Both the position numbers and the translations under genes were made by a program. Below, one piece after another: positions 37,838 to 46,345 of a stretch of DNA of 64,000 nt. Below the pieces are notes generated by a model, which was not told where the DNA came from, searched no databases, and saw only the letters and a list, made by a program, of their open reading frames with translations. This stretch comes from Microbacterium testaceum (GTDB lineage: Bacteria; Actinomycetota; Actinomycetes; Actinomycetales; Microbacteriaceae): NCBI RefSeq assembly GCF_020781835.1, contig NZ_JAJGNJ010000002.1, forward strand, positions 62,001 to 126,000. Reading direction: 5' to 3'. Positions within the stretch are counted from its first letter, which is position 1; every line of letters starts with the position of its first letter.

Positions 37838-37849
37838 TTCCCTTTCCGG
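37838..37849 (+). repeat. 12-bp direct repeat, right copy
   Basis: TTCCCTTTCCGG, identical to 27152-27163 between the tRNA genes. It lies just beyond the transposase remnant. Confidence 0.35.
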
Positions 37850-37887
37850 CCCACGGTGTCGCGTCGTGCCCGGCTAGGGTGATCGCA

Positions 37888-38310
37888 ATGGACATGCGAG
37901 TCGCCGCGTACGCCGTCGTCACCGACGTCGATGACCGTGTCCTGCTCGCCCACTGGATCGAAGGCAGACGCGCCGCGTGGACACTTCCCGGCGGTGGTCT
38001 GGAGGAGGGGGAGGAGCCGGAGCACGCCGTGCGCCGCGAGGTCCGCGAGGAGACCGGCTTCCGGGTCGTGGTCGACGAGCTCCTCGGCATCCATTCCCGG
38101 GTCATCCCGGCGGAGTCGCGGCTCTCGCATGACGCGCAGGGGCCGCTGCACGCGTTGCGCATCGTGTACCGGGCGCATGTCGTCGGTGGGCGGTTGCGGA
38201 ACGAGGTCGATGGGTCGACCGACCGCGCCGAGTGGTTCTCTCTGCACGCGGCACGGCGGCTGCGGCGCGTGCAGCTCGTCGACATCGCGTTCCGGATGGC
38301 GCGGCTGTAG
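37888..38310 (+). CDS. NUDIX hydrolase
   Basis: The 140-residue protein has a complete Nudix box: GGGLEEGEEPEHAVRREV followed by REETGF (G-x5-E-x7-REUxEExGU). The substrate is a nucleoside diphosphate derivative that cannot be named from sequence. TAGGGT lies 10-15 bases before the ATG at 37888, suggesting a leaderless or short-leader transcript; a GTG at 37879 is an alternative start. It converges with the ybaK-type gene, three bases between stops. Confidence 0.88.
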   Translation: MDMRVAAYAVVTDVDDRVLLAHWIEGRRAAWTLPGGGLEEGEEPEHAVRREVREETGFRVVVDELLGIHSRVIPAESRLSHDAQGPLHALRIVYRAHVVGGRLRNEVDGSTDRAEWFSLHAARRLRRVQLVDIAFRMARL

Positions 38311-38313
38311 CCC

Positions 38314-38787
38314 TCAGTCCCGGGGAGCGGTGATGTCGGCCACGGTCGCGTCGTACGCGCGGATGAGGTCGTCGGCGTCCACGAAGAGGCTGTAGCCGTG
38401 GGCACCGGCACCCATCGCGATGCGGCGCCCGACGATGCTCTCGTCGGCGTACACGGGCCAGTCGTTCGTGCTGCCGATGGGGACGATCGTGCCCCGCTCG
38501 TACCCCGTGGCGGCGAGAGCCAGCTCAGGCTCGGGCAGACGCAGCTTGTTGACGCCGACCAGGGCGCGGAGCTTCGGCCACGAGATGACCCTGTCGCCGG
38601 GGACGAGGGCGAACAGGAACGTGTCGTCCGATCGCTTCACGACAAGCGTCTTGACGATGTCGTCGGGGAGGATGCCGAGCAACTCGGCCGCCTCCTCGAG
38701 CGAAGAAGCCGCCGGACGTTCCCGTACATCCACAGAGAGGCCGCGCTGCTGCGCGGCCTCTCGAACTCGGCTGGTGGGGTCGCTCAC
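38314..38787 (-). CDS. YbaK/EbsC-family (aminoacyl-tRNA deacylase-like) protein
   Basis: The 157-residue protein has the YbaK/ProX fold: VKTLVVKRSDDTFLFALVPGDR with the conserved Lys, and a C-terminal GSTNDWPVYADESI and GAGAHGYSLFVDADDL. Members hydrolyse misacylated tRNAs such as Cys- or Ala-tRNA-Pro. The GTG start at 38787 overlaps the upstream gene's stop in GTGA. Confidence 0.87.
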   Translation of the reverse strand: MSDPTSRVREAAQQRGLSVDVRERPAASSLEEAAELLGILPDDIVKTLVVKRSDDTFLFALVPGDRVISWPKLRALVGVNKLRLPEPELALAATGYERGTIVPIGSTNDWPVYADESIVGRRIAMGAGAHGYSLFVDADDLIRAYDATVADITAPRD

Positions 38788-39356
38788 GCGTCCGGGGCGC
38801 GCAGCGGGTCGTCGGCCACCCACAGCTCATCGTCGGCGCGGAGCGTCTGCCACGCGGCGTATGCGACGCCCGCGGCGGCGACGACGCCCAGGAGGATGGC
38901 GATGACGCCACCGGCGCCCATGCTGCTCTTCTGCTTCGGCAGCTTCGCGGCGAGGTGCTTGCTGGCCTTCTTGCCGTACTTCTCGGCGCGCTTGGCGTAC
39001 TTGTGGGTGTCGAGCTCGAACCCGCGGCCCTTGGCAAGGCGGTCGCGCGTGTCGCCGGCGGCATCCCACACCGACATCGCGCCACCCACGACGGCACCGG
39101 CCGCAGGGATGACCTTGCTGCTGAGGAAGCGGTTGGCGTAGGTGACGCTCTTGCCGACGTACGGCGCGGCGTACTTGTCGTATCCATCGTGCACGGCGGG
39201 CACGAGGTCTTCGCGGCTGAAGCGACCGAGCTGGCGACCGGCTTCGCGGGCCACCTTTCCGCTCTCGCCCAGCAGAACCTGCTGGGACTCCCACACCTTC
39301 GCGGCGTGCTTCTGGAGCTTGCGCAGTTCCTTCTTGCTCTTGCGGCTGAGGCCCAC
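38784..39356 (-). CDS. Conserved hypothetical single-pass membrane protein
   Basis: The 190-residue protein has a basic N-terminus (SRKSKKELRKLQKHAAKVW), an amphipathic helical middle region, a Lys-rich stretch, then one transmembrane helix near residues 146-172 (GVIAILLGVVAAAGVAYAAW). A short acidic tail contains ADDELWVADDPL. I do not recognise a function; similar proteins with this tail are common in Microbacteriaceae. The GTG at 39356 has GGGAGGA eight bases upstream; an ATG at 39395 would add 13 residues. Confidence 0.75.
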   Translation of the reverse strand: MGLSRKSKKELRKLQKHAAKVWESQQVLLGESGKVAREAGRQLGRFSREDLVPAVHDGYDKYAAPYVGKSVTYANRFLSSKVIPAAGAVVGGAMSVWDAAGDTRDRLAKGRGFELDTHKYAKRAEKYGKKASKHLAAKLPKQKSSMGAGGVIAILLGVVAAAGVAYAAWQTLRADDELWVADDPLRAPDA

Positions 39357-39456
39357 GGCTTCATCCTCCCTGTCGATGGGATGTACGCGTTTCATCTTGC
39401 CAGAACGGGGGTGCTGGTCCGCGGACCCTTGCAGATAACTCTGAGAGAATGTACCC

Positions 39457-40014
39457 ATGGCTTCCCACACCGCCGTTGCGACTCTGCACACCAACCACGG
39501 CGACATCGTCGTCAACCTGTTCGGCGACCACGCGCCCCGGACCGTTCGGAACTTCGTCGGCCTCGCCGACGGAACCCAGGAATGGACCAACCCGGCCACG
39601 GGTGCCAAGGGCGAGGGTCCCCTGTACTCGAACGTGGTCTTCCACCGCATCATCCCGGGCTTCATGATCCAGGGCGGCGACCCGCTCGGCCAGGGCATCG
39701 GCGGTCCCGGCTACACGTTCAACGACGAGATCCACCCCGAGCTCGACTTCTCGGCGCCCTACAAGCTCGCGATGGCGAACGCCGGTCTCCGCCGCAACGC
39801 CATCACCGGTCAGCCCGAGGGCACCAACGGCTCGCAGTTCTTCATCACCACCGACCCCACCCCGTGGCTGCAGGGCAAGCACACGATCTTCGGCGAGGTT
39901 GCCGACGACGCCTCGAAGAAGGTCGTCGACGCGATCAGCAAGGTTCCCACCGCCGCCGGTGACCGCCCCGTCGAGCCCGTCGTGCTCGAGTCGGTCGACG
40001 TCGTCGCCGTCTGA
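39457..40014 (+). CDS. Cyclophilin-type peptidyl-prolyl cis-trans isomerase
   Basis: The 185-residue cytoplasmic enzyme catalyses proline isomerisation. It shows the cyclophilin catalytic segments VVFHRIIPGFMIQGGDP, GTNGSQFFITTDPTPWLQGKHTIFGEV and an N-terminal HTNHGDIVVNLF strand. No signal peptide is present. It is divergent from the hypothetical membrane gene and followed 16 bases later by the rhomboid gene. Confidence 0.95.
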   Translation: MASHTAVATLHTNHGDIVVNLFGDHAPRTVRNFVGLADGTQEWTNPATGAKGEGPLYSNVVFHRIIPGFMIQGGDPLGQGIGGPGYTFNDEIHPELDFSAPYKLAMANAGLRRNAITGQPEGTNGSQFFITTDPTPWLQGKHTIFGEVADDASKKVVDAISKVPTAAGDRPVEPVVLESVDVVAV

Positions 40015-40030
40015 CCCTCGGCGGCGGCGG

Positions 40031-40960
40031 GTGTCTACGACCGAGGAGTTCCGTCGCAACAGCGACAACTTCTGCTACCGGCATCCCGACCGGCAGAGCT
40101 TCGTTCTCTGCCAGCGGTGTCTGCGCACGGTATGTCCCGAGTGTCGCACGCCCGCCGCCGTCGGCGTCATCTGCCCCGAGTGCATGGCGCGGCAGCAGGC
40201 CGCCGAGACACCGGCGCAGAAGAAGGCGCAGCGGCGCTGGGTCCGTTCCGCCCCCGCCGCCGTCGTCGCGGGTGGCCGACCGACGGCCACCCTCACCATC
40301 ATCGCCATCACCGGTCTCGCCTACGTCATCGGGCTCATCCCCGGTGTGGGGGGCATCGTCGGCAACGCCCTCGCGTTCTACCCGCCCTACCTCGTCCCGC
40401 AGTTCGGACCGATCGAGCCCTGGCGGGTCCTCACCACCGCTCTCGTCCACTCCGGGTTCTTCCACGTGGGCCTGAACATGCTGGCGCTGTGGTTCATCGG
40501 CCGGAACCTCGAGCCACTGCTCGGACGCGGGCGGTTCGTCGTCCTCTACCTGCTCGGTACGCTGGGGGGCTCGGTCGCGGTCGCCCTGTTGGCGCCGACG
40601 ACCGTCGTGGTCGGCGCATCGGGTGCGATCTTCGCCCTCTTCGGCGCGCTGCTCGTGATCGGCCGGCACATTGGCGCCGACATCCGCGTCATCGGCGTGC
40701 TCATCGGCATCAACTTCGTCTGGCCGTTCATCGTCGCCTTGATCGATTCGCTCCGCACGGGCGACTACGCGGCGGCGCTCGCGAACGTGGGCGTCTCGTG
40801 GCAGGCCCACTTGGGCGGGCTCGTCGTCGGCGCGCTGGTCGGGCTCATCTACGCGCGCACGCGACTGCGACGACAGCGGTCGATGCAGATCGGTCTGCTC
40901 GTCGTTCTCGCCGTGGGTCTATGCGCCCTGCTCGCCATCCCGGCCGTGGTCTACTTCTGA
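40031..40960 (+). CDS. Rhomboid-family intramembrane serine protease with N-terminal zinc-ribbon
   Basis: The 309-residue membrane protease starts with a Cys/His cluster (CYRHPDRQSFVLCQRCLRTV, then CPECR and CPECM) of the B-box or zinc-ribbon kind. Six or seven transmembrane helices follow. The catalytic Ser is in GASGAIFALFGA and the His in WQAHLGGLVVGA. Substrates are unknown. The start is GTG at 40031. This gene follows ppiA in many actinobacteria. Confidence 0.92.
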   Translation: MSTTEEFRRNSDNFCYRHPDRQSFVLCQRCLRTVCPECRTPAAVGVICPECMARQQAAETPAQKKAQRRWVRSAPAAVVAGGRPTATLTIIAITGLAYVIGLIPGVGGIVGNALAFYPPYLVPQFGPIEPWRVLTTALVHSGFFHVGLNMLALWFIGRNLEPLLGRGRFVVLYLLGTLGGSVAVALLAPTTVVVGASGAIFALFGALLVIGRHIGADIRVIGVLIGINFVWPFIVALIDSLRTGDYAAALANVGVSWQAHLGGLVVGALVGLIYARTRLRRQRSMQIGLLVVLAVGLCALLAIPAVVYF

Positions 40961-40963
40961 AAG

Positions 40964-40972
40964 TTATCCACA
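40964..40972 (+). promoter_or_regulatory. DnaA box outside oriC
   Basis: Perfect TTATCCACA after the rhomboid stop, followed 14 bases later by CATCCACAG. It lies in the spacer before the convergent crgA gene. Confidence 0.5.
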
Positions 40973-41021
40973 GGCTCATCCACAGGTGGGGATGAATTAC
41001 ACGTGTGTAAGTCGGGTGGTC

Positions 41022-41261
41022 TCAGCGCCAGCGCGTGGTCATCAGGAAGCCGATGAAGGCGATCCCGAAACCGATGACGAGATTCCAGGCGCCGATGCCG
41101 GGCACCGGGAACTGGGAGTTGCTCAGGTAGAAGACGAGCACCCAGACCAAGCCGACGAGCATGAGGCCGATCATGATCGGCAGGAACCACACCGGGTTGG
41201 GCGTGGAGCCGTTCTCGTTGCGTTCAGCGATCGGGTCCTCGCCGTTGCCAGTACGTGCCAT
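41022..41261 (-). CDS. crgA: Cell division protein CrgA
   Basis: The 79-residue protein has a charged N-terminus and two transmembrane segments (about residues 26-46 and 58-75) with the CrgA signature PNPVWFLPIMIGLMLVGLVW and a W-N-L-V-I-G second helix. CrgA helps coordinate FtsZ-ring and peptidoglycan synthases in actinobacteria. The ATG at 41261 gives the usual length. It is divergent from the sortase gene. Confidence 0.92.
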   Translation of the reverse strand: MARTGNGEDPIAERNENGSTPNPVWFLPIMIGLMLVGLVWVLVFYLSNSQFPVPGIGAWNLVIGFGIAFIGFLMTTRWR

Positions 41262-41315
41262 GCGGGTCAGTCTAACTGCCAGGTCGTGCTGGACCCACGG
41301 AACTAGACTCGCCTC

Positions 41316-42089
41316 GTGGTTACGGTCGAGCAGCCTCCGACACGCCGCGCCTCCCGTCGGCGTCCGACGGCTCGGCGTCGGGTCACCGTGCTCGGGGTCC
41401 TGGGCGATCTGCTGCTCACGGCGGGGGTCGTCGTGCTCCTGTTCGTGGGATGGCAGCTGTGGATCGGCGACGCCATCATCGGCGCTCAGTTCAAGAGCGA
41501 AGCCGGCGCGCTCACCGAGGAATGGGCGGCCGCTCCCACGGCTCCCGCGCCCTCTCCTGACACCGAGGCGGCGAGCCCCACCGAGCCGCCCGCCCTTGCG
41601 CAGCCCGGGAACGGCGAGGTGTTCGGGGTCCTTCGCATCCCTCGTCTCGGACCCGACTACCAGTTCAAACTCGCCGGTGGGGTGAGTGCCTCCGTGACGC
41701 TCGACCCCATCGGGATCGGCCACTACCCCGACACGGCCATGCCCGGCCAGCAGGGCAACTTCGCCATCGCGGGTCACCGCGGCAGCCACGGTGCTCCGTT
41801 CGCCGATCTGCCGTCGCTGCGCATCGGCGACGCGGTCGTCGTCGAGACCGAGGGAGGCTGGTACACCTACCGGTTCCGCAATCTCGAATACGTCCGACCC
41901 GACGGCGTGGGGGTGCTGCTCCCGGTCCCGCAAGCGGCGGATGTGCAGGCGACCGACAGGCTCATCACCATGACCACGTGCAGCCCGCGCTTCGGATCCA
42001 CCGAGCGTGCGATCGCGTACGGGGTCTTCGAGTCGTACACCCCGCGCGCGGACGGACCACCCGCCGCACTGACCTCCGGAGCCGCCTGA
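41316..42089 (+). CDS. Class E sortase
   Basis: The 257-residue protein has a basic cytoplasmic tail, one transmembrane anchor (about residues 22-45), a Pro/Ala linker and a sortase catalytic domain. The catalytic His is in FAIAGHRGSHG, the Cys in MTTCSPRFGS and the Arg in STERAIAYG. Class E enzymes usually recognise LAxTG; no substrate is encoded in the window. TAGACT (41304-41309) lies seven bases before the GTG, a typical leaderless arrangement. Confidence 0.9.
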   Translation: MVTVEQPPTRRASRRRPTARRRVTVLGVLGDLLLTAGVVVLLFVGWQLWIGDAIIGAQFKSEAGALTEEWAAAPTAPAPSPDTEAASPTEPPALAQPGNGEVFGVLRIPRLGPDYQFKLAGGVSASVTLDPIGIGHYPDTAMPGQQGNFAIAGHRGSHGAPFADLPSLRIGDAVVVETEGGWYTYRFRNLEYVRPDGVGVLLPVPQAADVQATDRLITMTTCSPRFGSTERAIAYGVFESYTPRADGPPAALTSGAA

Positions 42090-42244
42090 TGTACGGAGCC
42101 CTGTGGCGCGTGCTGCCCGGACCCTGGTGGGTCCGCCTGCTCATCGTCCTCGTCCTGGTCGCCGCCGTGCTGTACGGCCTGTTCTTCTACGTGTTCCCGT
42201 GGGTGAGCGACATCCTTTATCCACAGGAGGTCACGGTCGAGTGA
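42089..42244 (+). CDS. Small single-pass membrane protein
   Basis: The 51-residue protein (MYGALWRVLPGPWWVRLLIV...) has one transmembrane helix at about residues 15-38. Its ATG overlaps the last base of the sortase stop and its stop overlaps the pabA start in GTGA. Such small proteins are conserved at this place in Microbacteriaceae. The function is unknown. Confidence 0.75.
   Translation: MYGALWRVLPGPWWVRLLIVLVLVAAVLYGLFFYVFPWVSDILYPQEVTVE
42217..42225 (+). promoter_or_regulatory. DnaA-box sequence overlapping the pabA ribosome-binding region
   Basis: Perfect TTATCCACA inside the small membrane gene, ending at the first base before AGGAGG-like sequence (AGGAGG, ten bases from the GTG of pabA). 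Confidence 0.35.
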
Positions 42245-42882
42245 GCTTCCGCGTGGTCGTCGTCGACAACCGCGACAGCTTCGTGCACACCCTCGCCGGA
42301 TACGTGGCCGATCTGGGGGCGGACGTCTCCGTCCGACCGGCACACGACCCTGACGTCCTGTCCGCCGTCGCCGAGGCCGACGCGGTCGTCGTCTCTCCCG
42401 GTCCCGGGCATCCGGCCGACGCCGGCGCATCGATCGATGCGGTGCGGGTCGCCCACGCGGGTGGCATCCCTCTGCTCGGGGTGTGCCTCGGACACCAAGC
42501 CCTCGCGGTCGCCTTCGGCGGTCGGGTCGCTCGGGCCCCGGAACTGCTGCACGGTATCACCAGCCGGATCCACCACGACGGCCGCGGTGTCTTCGCCGGC
42601 TTGCCGGACGGCTTCGAGGCGACGCGGTACCACTCCCTCGCCGTCGACCCCGACACGCTGCCGGACGACCTCGTCGTGACCGCGCGCAGCACGTCCGGGG
42701 TCATCATGGGTCTCGCACACCGTACGGCGCCGTTGACGGGCGTGCAGTTCCACCCCGAGAGCGTCCTCACCGAGGGGGGCCACGCACTGCTCGGAACCTG
42801 GCTGGAGGATGCCGGGCTGCGCGGCGCCGCGAAGACGGGACGCCGTCTGCACCCTCGCCGGACTCAGGAGCCGCTGCAGTAG
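42241..42882 (+). CDS. pabA: Glutamine amidotransferase, PabA/TrpG type
   Basis: The 213-residue class I glutamine amidotransferase shows VVDNRDSFVHTLAGYV, the oxyanion segment SPGPGHP, the nucleophile Cys in LGVCLGHQAL and the His/Glu pair in GVQFHPESVL. It supplies ammonia for aminodeoxychorismate (folate) or anthranilate synthesis; the gene's place next to crgA and pknB, away from trp genes, favours pabA. Its 3' end overlaps that of pknB (opposite strand) by 19 bases. Confidence 0.87.
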   Translation: MSFRVVVVDNRDSFVHTLAGYVADLGADVSVRPAHDPDVLSAVAEADAVVVSPGPGHPADAGASIDAVRVAHAGGIPLLGVCLGHQALAVAFGGRVARAPELLHGITSRIHHDGRGVFAGLPDGFEATRYHSLAVDPDTLPDDLVVTARSTSGVIMGLAHRTAPLTGVQFHPESVLTEGGHALLGTWLEDAGLRGAAKTGRRLHPRRTQEPLQ

Positions 42883-44567
42883 GTCAGGGTGATCTCGCTG
42901 TGCACCGGCACCTCGCCGGGAGCCAGCGACTGCGTCTTGACGAGAGCAGGAGTCGTGGCGGGGCATCCGGGGTCTTCCTGGGTGCGCACGGTCAACTGCT
43001 TGTCATCGGACTCGAGTTCGCGCTGAGCCACGTCCACGGGGTAGTTCTGCGTGTAGTCGTTGATGACGACCGTCCCGCTGGCGACCACGAGGTTCACCGT
43101 CGTTCCCTTGGCGACCTCGATGCCGGAGGCGACGCTCGCCGAGATGACGACGCCCGCGGTCAGTGCGGGATCGGGCTGCCGTTGGACGAGGCCGAGCGAG
43201 AGACCCGCGGCCTCCAGCGCGGACCGGGCCTCGGACTCGGTGATGCCCTCGAGCGTGGGGACGGTGGCGGTATCGGCACCGGTGGAGACGTACACGGTCA
43301 CCTCCTGCCCCACGGCCACCGACGTATCGGCGCCGGGCGTCGTGCGTACGACATTGCCCGCCGCGATCGATTCGTCGGCCACGTCGACGCGCTTGGCGGA
43401 CAGGTCCTCCTCCTCGAGCGCCGCCACGGCCTGGTCGTACGACATGTCCACGACGTCCGGGATCGTGCGCCCTGCCGTGGGCACGTCGTTCGACGGCTGG
43501 ATCTGCACCACCCACAGCAGGACCGAGACGAGGAGCACAGCCAGGATGGCGACCCCCGCCCAGATCCACGCCACCGGCGGTCCGGGCTGCGTGCGACGCA
43601 TGGTGGTGTCGGTGCTGAGCTGTCGCAGGGAGCGCGCCGTCTCGGCAGCCTGTCGGGGGTTCGGCCCGTACAGCTCGTTCGACAGCGCCGACATCTGACG
43701 CTTCGTCGGTTCTTTGCCTTCGACCGTGGCATCCAGGTCTTCCCGGAAGCCGGCGGCGTCCTGAGGGCGCTGGAACGGGTCTTTCGCGAGGGCCCGGAGC
43801 ACGACGGCATCCAGTGCCCGGGGCACGTCGTCGTTGAGCTCGCTCGGCGGCACGGGCGCCTCGCTGACGTGCTGGTACGCCACGGCGACCGGAGTGTCTC
43901 CCCGGAACGGTGGACGACCCGTGAGCAGCTCGTAGAGCACTACCCCCGTGGAGTAGAGGTCGGCGCGCGCGTCGACCGACTCGCCCTTCGCCTGCTCCGG
44001 TGAGAAGTACGCGGCGGTTCCGACGATCGCGGTCGTCTCCGCCACGGTGGAGGAGGAATCGGACACCGCGCGGGCGATACCGAAGTCCATCACCTTGATG
44101 CGACCGGAGTCCGTGATCATCACGTTGCCGGGCTTGATGTCGCGGTGCACGACACCGGCGCGGTGGGAGTACTCCAACGCCTCCAGGATGCCGTCGACAT
44201 ATCGGAGCGCGTCGTCGATGGGCACGGGTCCCCCGGCGATGACGTCCTTCAACAGTCGGCCGTGGACGAGCTCCATCACGATGTACGGCACCGGCCGCTC
44301 GTTCCCGTCGACGCCGACCTCGACGTCCTCGCCCGCGTCGAACACCCGCACGATCGTGGGGTGGGCCATGCGCGAGGCCGCCTGCGCCTCCAGACGGAAC
44401 CGCGTGCGGAACGCGGCGTCGCCGGCGAGATCGGCCCGGAGGATCTTGATCGCCACCGTACGACCGAGGGTCTGGTCGTAGCCGCGATAGACGCTGGCCA
44501 TTCCGCCGCGACCGATGAGGTCGTCGACGCGGTAGCGCCCGGAAAGGACACGCGTCTCAGTGGTCAC
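42864..44567 (-). CDS. pknB: Serine/threonine protein kinase PknB with PASTA repeats
   Basis: The 567-residue membrane kinase has an N-terminal kinase domain (Gly loop IGRGGMASVY, Lys in VAIKIL, catalytic HRDIKPGN, DFG in MDFGIA), a single transmembrane helix near residue 340 (WAGVAILAVLLVSVLLWVVQI), then three extracellular PASTA repeats. PASTA domains sense muropeptides or lipid II. The GTG start at 44567 has AGGAG nine bases upstream. It is the last gene of the fhaA-to-pknB cluster. The final PASTA-like unit is divergent and has two Cys residues. Confidence 0.94.
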   Translation of the reverse strand: MTTETRVLSGRYRVDDLIGRGGMASVYRGYDQTLGRTVAIKILRADLAGDAAFRTRFRLEAQAASRMAHPTIVRVFDAGEDVEVGVDGNERPVPYIVMELVHGRLLKDVIAGGPVPIDDALRYVDGILEALEYSHRAGVVHRDIKPGNVMITDSGRIKVMDFGIARAVSDSSSTVAETTAIVGTAAYFSPEQAKGESVDARADLYSTGVVLYELLTGRPPFRGDTPVAVAYQHVSEAPVPPSELNDDVPRALDAVVLRALAKDPFQRPQDAAGFREDLDATVEGKEPTKRQMSALSNELYGPNPRQAAETARSLRQLSTDTTMRRTQPGPPVAWIWAGVAILAVLLVSVLLWVVQIQPSNDVPTAGRTIPDVVDMSYDQAVAALEEEDLSAKRVDVADESIAAGNVVRTTPGADTSVAVGQEVTVYVSTGADTATVPTLEGITESEARSALEAAGLSLGLVQRQPDPALTAGVVISASVASGIEVAKGTTVNLVVASGTVVINDYTQNYPVDVAQRELESDDKQLTVRTQEDPGCPATTPALVKTQSLAPGEVPVHSEITLTYCSGS

Positions 44568-44599
44568 GGGGGAACTCCTGGCGGGGTGGGGGATCGGGG

Positions 44600-46345
44600 T
44601 CAGCGGGTGGCGCTGGGGCTCGGCGACGGCGAGTTTCCTCCGGTGATCGATGCGGATGCCTCGCCCGAGGGGCCCGCCGTGCGGTCGGTGCCCGAGCAGC
44701 TGACGGTGTAGGTCACGCGGAGACTCTGGCCGACGGAGTTGTTCACCTGCAGCTCGGCGTTGCGAGCCTCGGGGGAGAACGACGCCGTCGACTGGCCGTT
44801 CTCGGTGAACGTGCCGTTGGTCGCCGTGAAGTTGTACGACGACACGTTGCCCGTTCCGGAGGGGCACGTGTACTGCTGCCACGACACCTGAACGGTGTCG
44901 CCCGCCGTCACGGACGAGTCGGGCAGGGTGGGCGTGCCGGGTGCGGGGAGCGGGGTCTCCTCACCGAAGACACGGAGCGTGATGATCGTGCCCGCGGGGA
45001 CACGACCGGTGGGGTTGACCGTGTCGACGAGGCCCACCTGATCGGGGCTGGTCGCGGCGTTGCCCGTCTCGCACTGCGCGCCGAGATCGTTGTCGCTGAG
45101 GATCGCGCTCGCCTCTTCGCATGACTTGCCCGGTAGGCCGAGCGAGTTGACGTCGACGAGCTGCGAGGTCTGCGTCGGCGACGACGAGGGGGATGACGAG
45201 GGGGACGGCGCGGACGAGGTGGGTGCGGAACTGGTGGGACCCGCGTCGGGGTCGTTCTGATTGCTCAGAACGGCGAAGAGCGTGCCGCCGAGCACGAGCA
45301 GCAGCAGCGCGATGAGCGCCACGAGCGGCCACGTCCACGGGCTGCGCTTCTTCTTCTGCGGCCGCGGATCTTCCTCGGTGTGCTCCTCGGTCAGCAGCGA
45401 GGACGCCGGAGCGGGCAGCAGGCGCGTCGCCGCGGACGTCTGCCCCGCGGTGAGCAGCTGAGTGACCTCATCGGCGACGGCGACACCCGCGGCGATCGCG
45501 GGGACGGCAGCGGCGGCGGCGGTGAGGTCGCCGCGCCGCAGCGCCGTCGCGGCGCGCGAGACCGCGGCGGCCGAGGCCGGGCGGTCGTCGGGCTTCTTCG
45601 CGATCATCGCCATGACGAGGTTCTGCACCGGGACCGCCACCGTCGGCGGCAGCGGTGCCGGCTGCTCGTTGATCTGCGCCATGGCGATCGCAACCTGCGA
45701 CTCGCCCGTGAAGGGGCGCTTCCCCGCGAGGCACTCGTACGCGACGATGCCGAGGGAGTAGATGTCGGTGGCCGGTGAGGCCGGGTGGCCGGACGCCTGC
45801 TCGGGCGACAAGTACTGGACCGTCCCCATGACCTGGCCGGTCGCGGTCAGCGGCACCTGGTCGGCGATGCGTGCGATGCCGAAGTCGGTGATCTTCACGC
45901 GTCCATCGGGCGTGATGAGCAGGTTGCCCGGCTTGATGTCGCGGTGGACGAGGCCCGCGGCGTGCGCGGCCTGCAGGGCCGCGGCCGTCTGCGCGACGAT
46001 GTCGAGGGTCTTGTCGGTCGAGAGCGACCCCTCGCGCTCGAGGATCGTCGAGAGGGCCTCGCCGGGCACGAGTTCCATGACGAGGAAGGCGCTGCCGTCC
46101 TCCTCGCCGTAATCGAACACGCTCGCGATGCCCTCGTGGTTGACGAGCGCGGCGTGGCGGGCCTCGGCGCGGAAGCGCTCGAGGAACCCGGGGTCGCCCA
46201 TGTACTCGTCTTTGAGGATCTTGATCGCGACGGTACGCCCGATGACGTGGTCGGTCGCTTCCCAGACCTCGCCCATCCCGCCGATCGCGATCCGCGAATC
46301 CAGCTCGTAGCGTCCTCCGAAGGTCACTCCTTGCGTCGGTCTCAT
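44600..46345 (-). CDS. pknA: Serine/threonine protein kinase PknA-like
   Basis: The 581-residue kinase has a complete catalytic domain (IAIGGMGEVWEA, VAIKILKDEY, HRDIKPGNLLI, KITDFGIAR), a transmembrane helix (WPLVALIALLLLVLGGTLFAVL) near residue 345, a Ser/Pro/Thr linker, one PASTA-like segment and a C-terminal Ig-like/beta-rich region. This is larger than M. tuberculosis PknA. It overlaps pbpA in ATGA, so kinase and transpeptidase are made together. Confidence 0.9.
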   Translation of the reverse strand: MRPTQGVTFGGRYELDSRIAIGGMGEVWEATDHVIGRTVAIKILKDEYMGDPGFLERFRAEARHAALVNHEGIASVFDYGEEDGSAFLVMELVPGEALSTILEREGSLSTDKTLDIVAQTAAALQAAHAAGLVHRDIKPGNLLITPDGRVKITDFGIARIADQVPLTATGQVMGTVQYLSPEQASGHPASPATDIYSLGIVAYECLAGKRPFTGESQVAIAMAQINEQPAPLPPTVAVPVQNLVMAMIAKKPDDRPASAAAVSRAATALRRGDLTAAAAAVPAIAAGVAVADEVTQLLTAGQTSAATRLLPAPASSLLTEEHTEEDPRPQKKKRSPWTWPLVALIALLLLVLGGTLFAVLSNQNDPDAGPTSSAPTSSAPSPSSSPSSSPTQTSQLVDVNSLGLPGKSCEEASAILSDNDLGAQCETGNAATSPDQVGLVDTVNPTGRVPAGTIITLRVFGEETPLPAPGTPTLPDSSVTAGDTVQVSWQQYTCPSGTGNVSSYNFTATNGTFTENGQSTASFSPEARNAELQVNNSVGQSLRVTYTVSCSGTDRTAGPSGEASASITGGNSPSPSPSATR

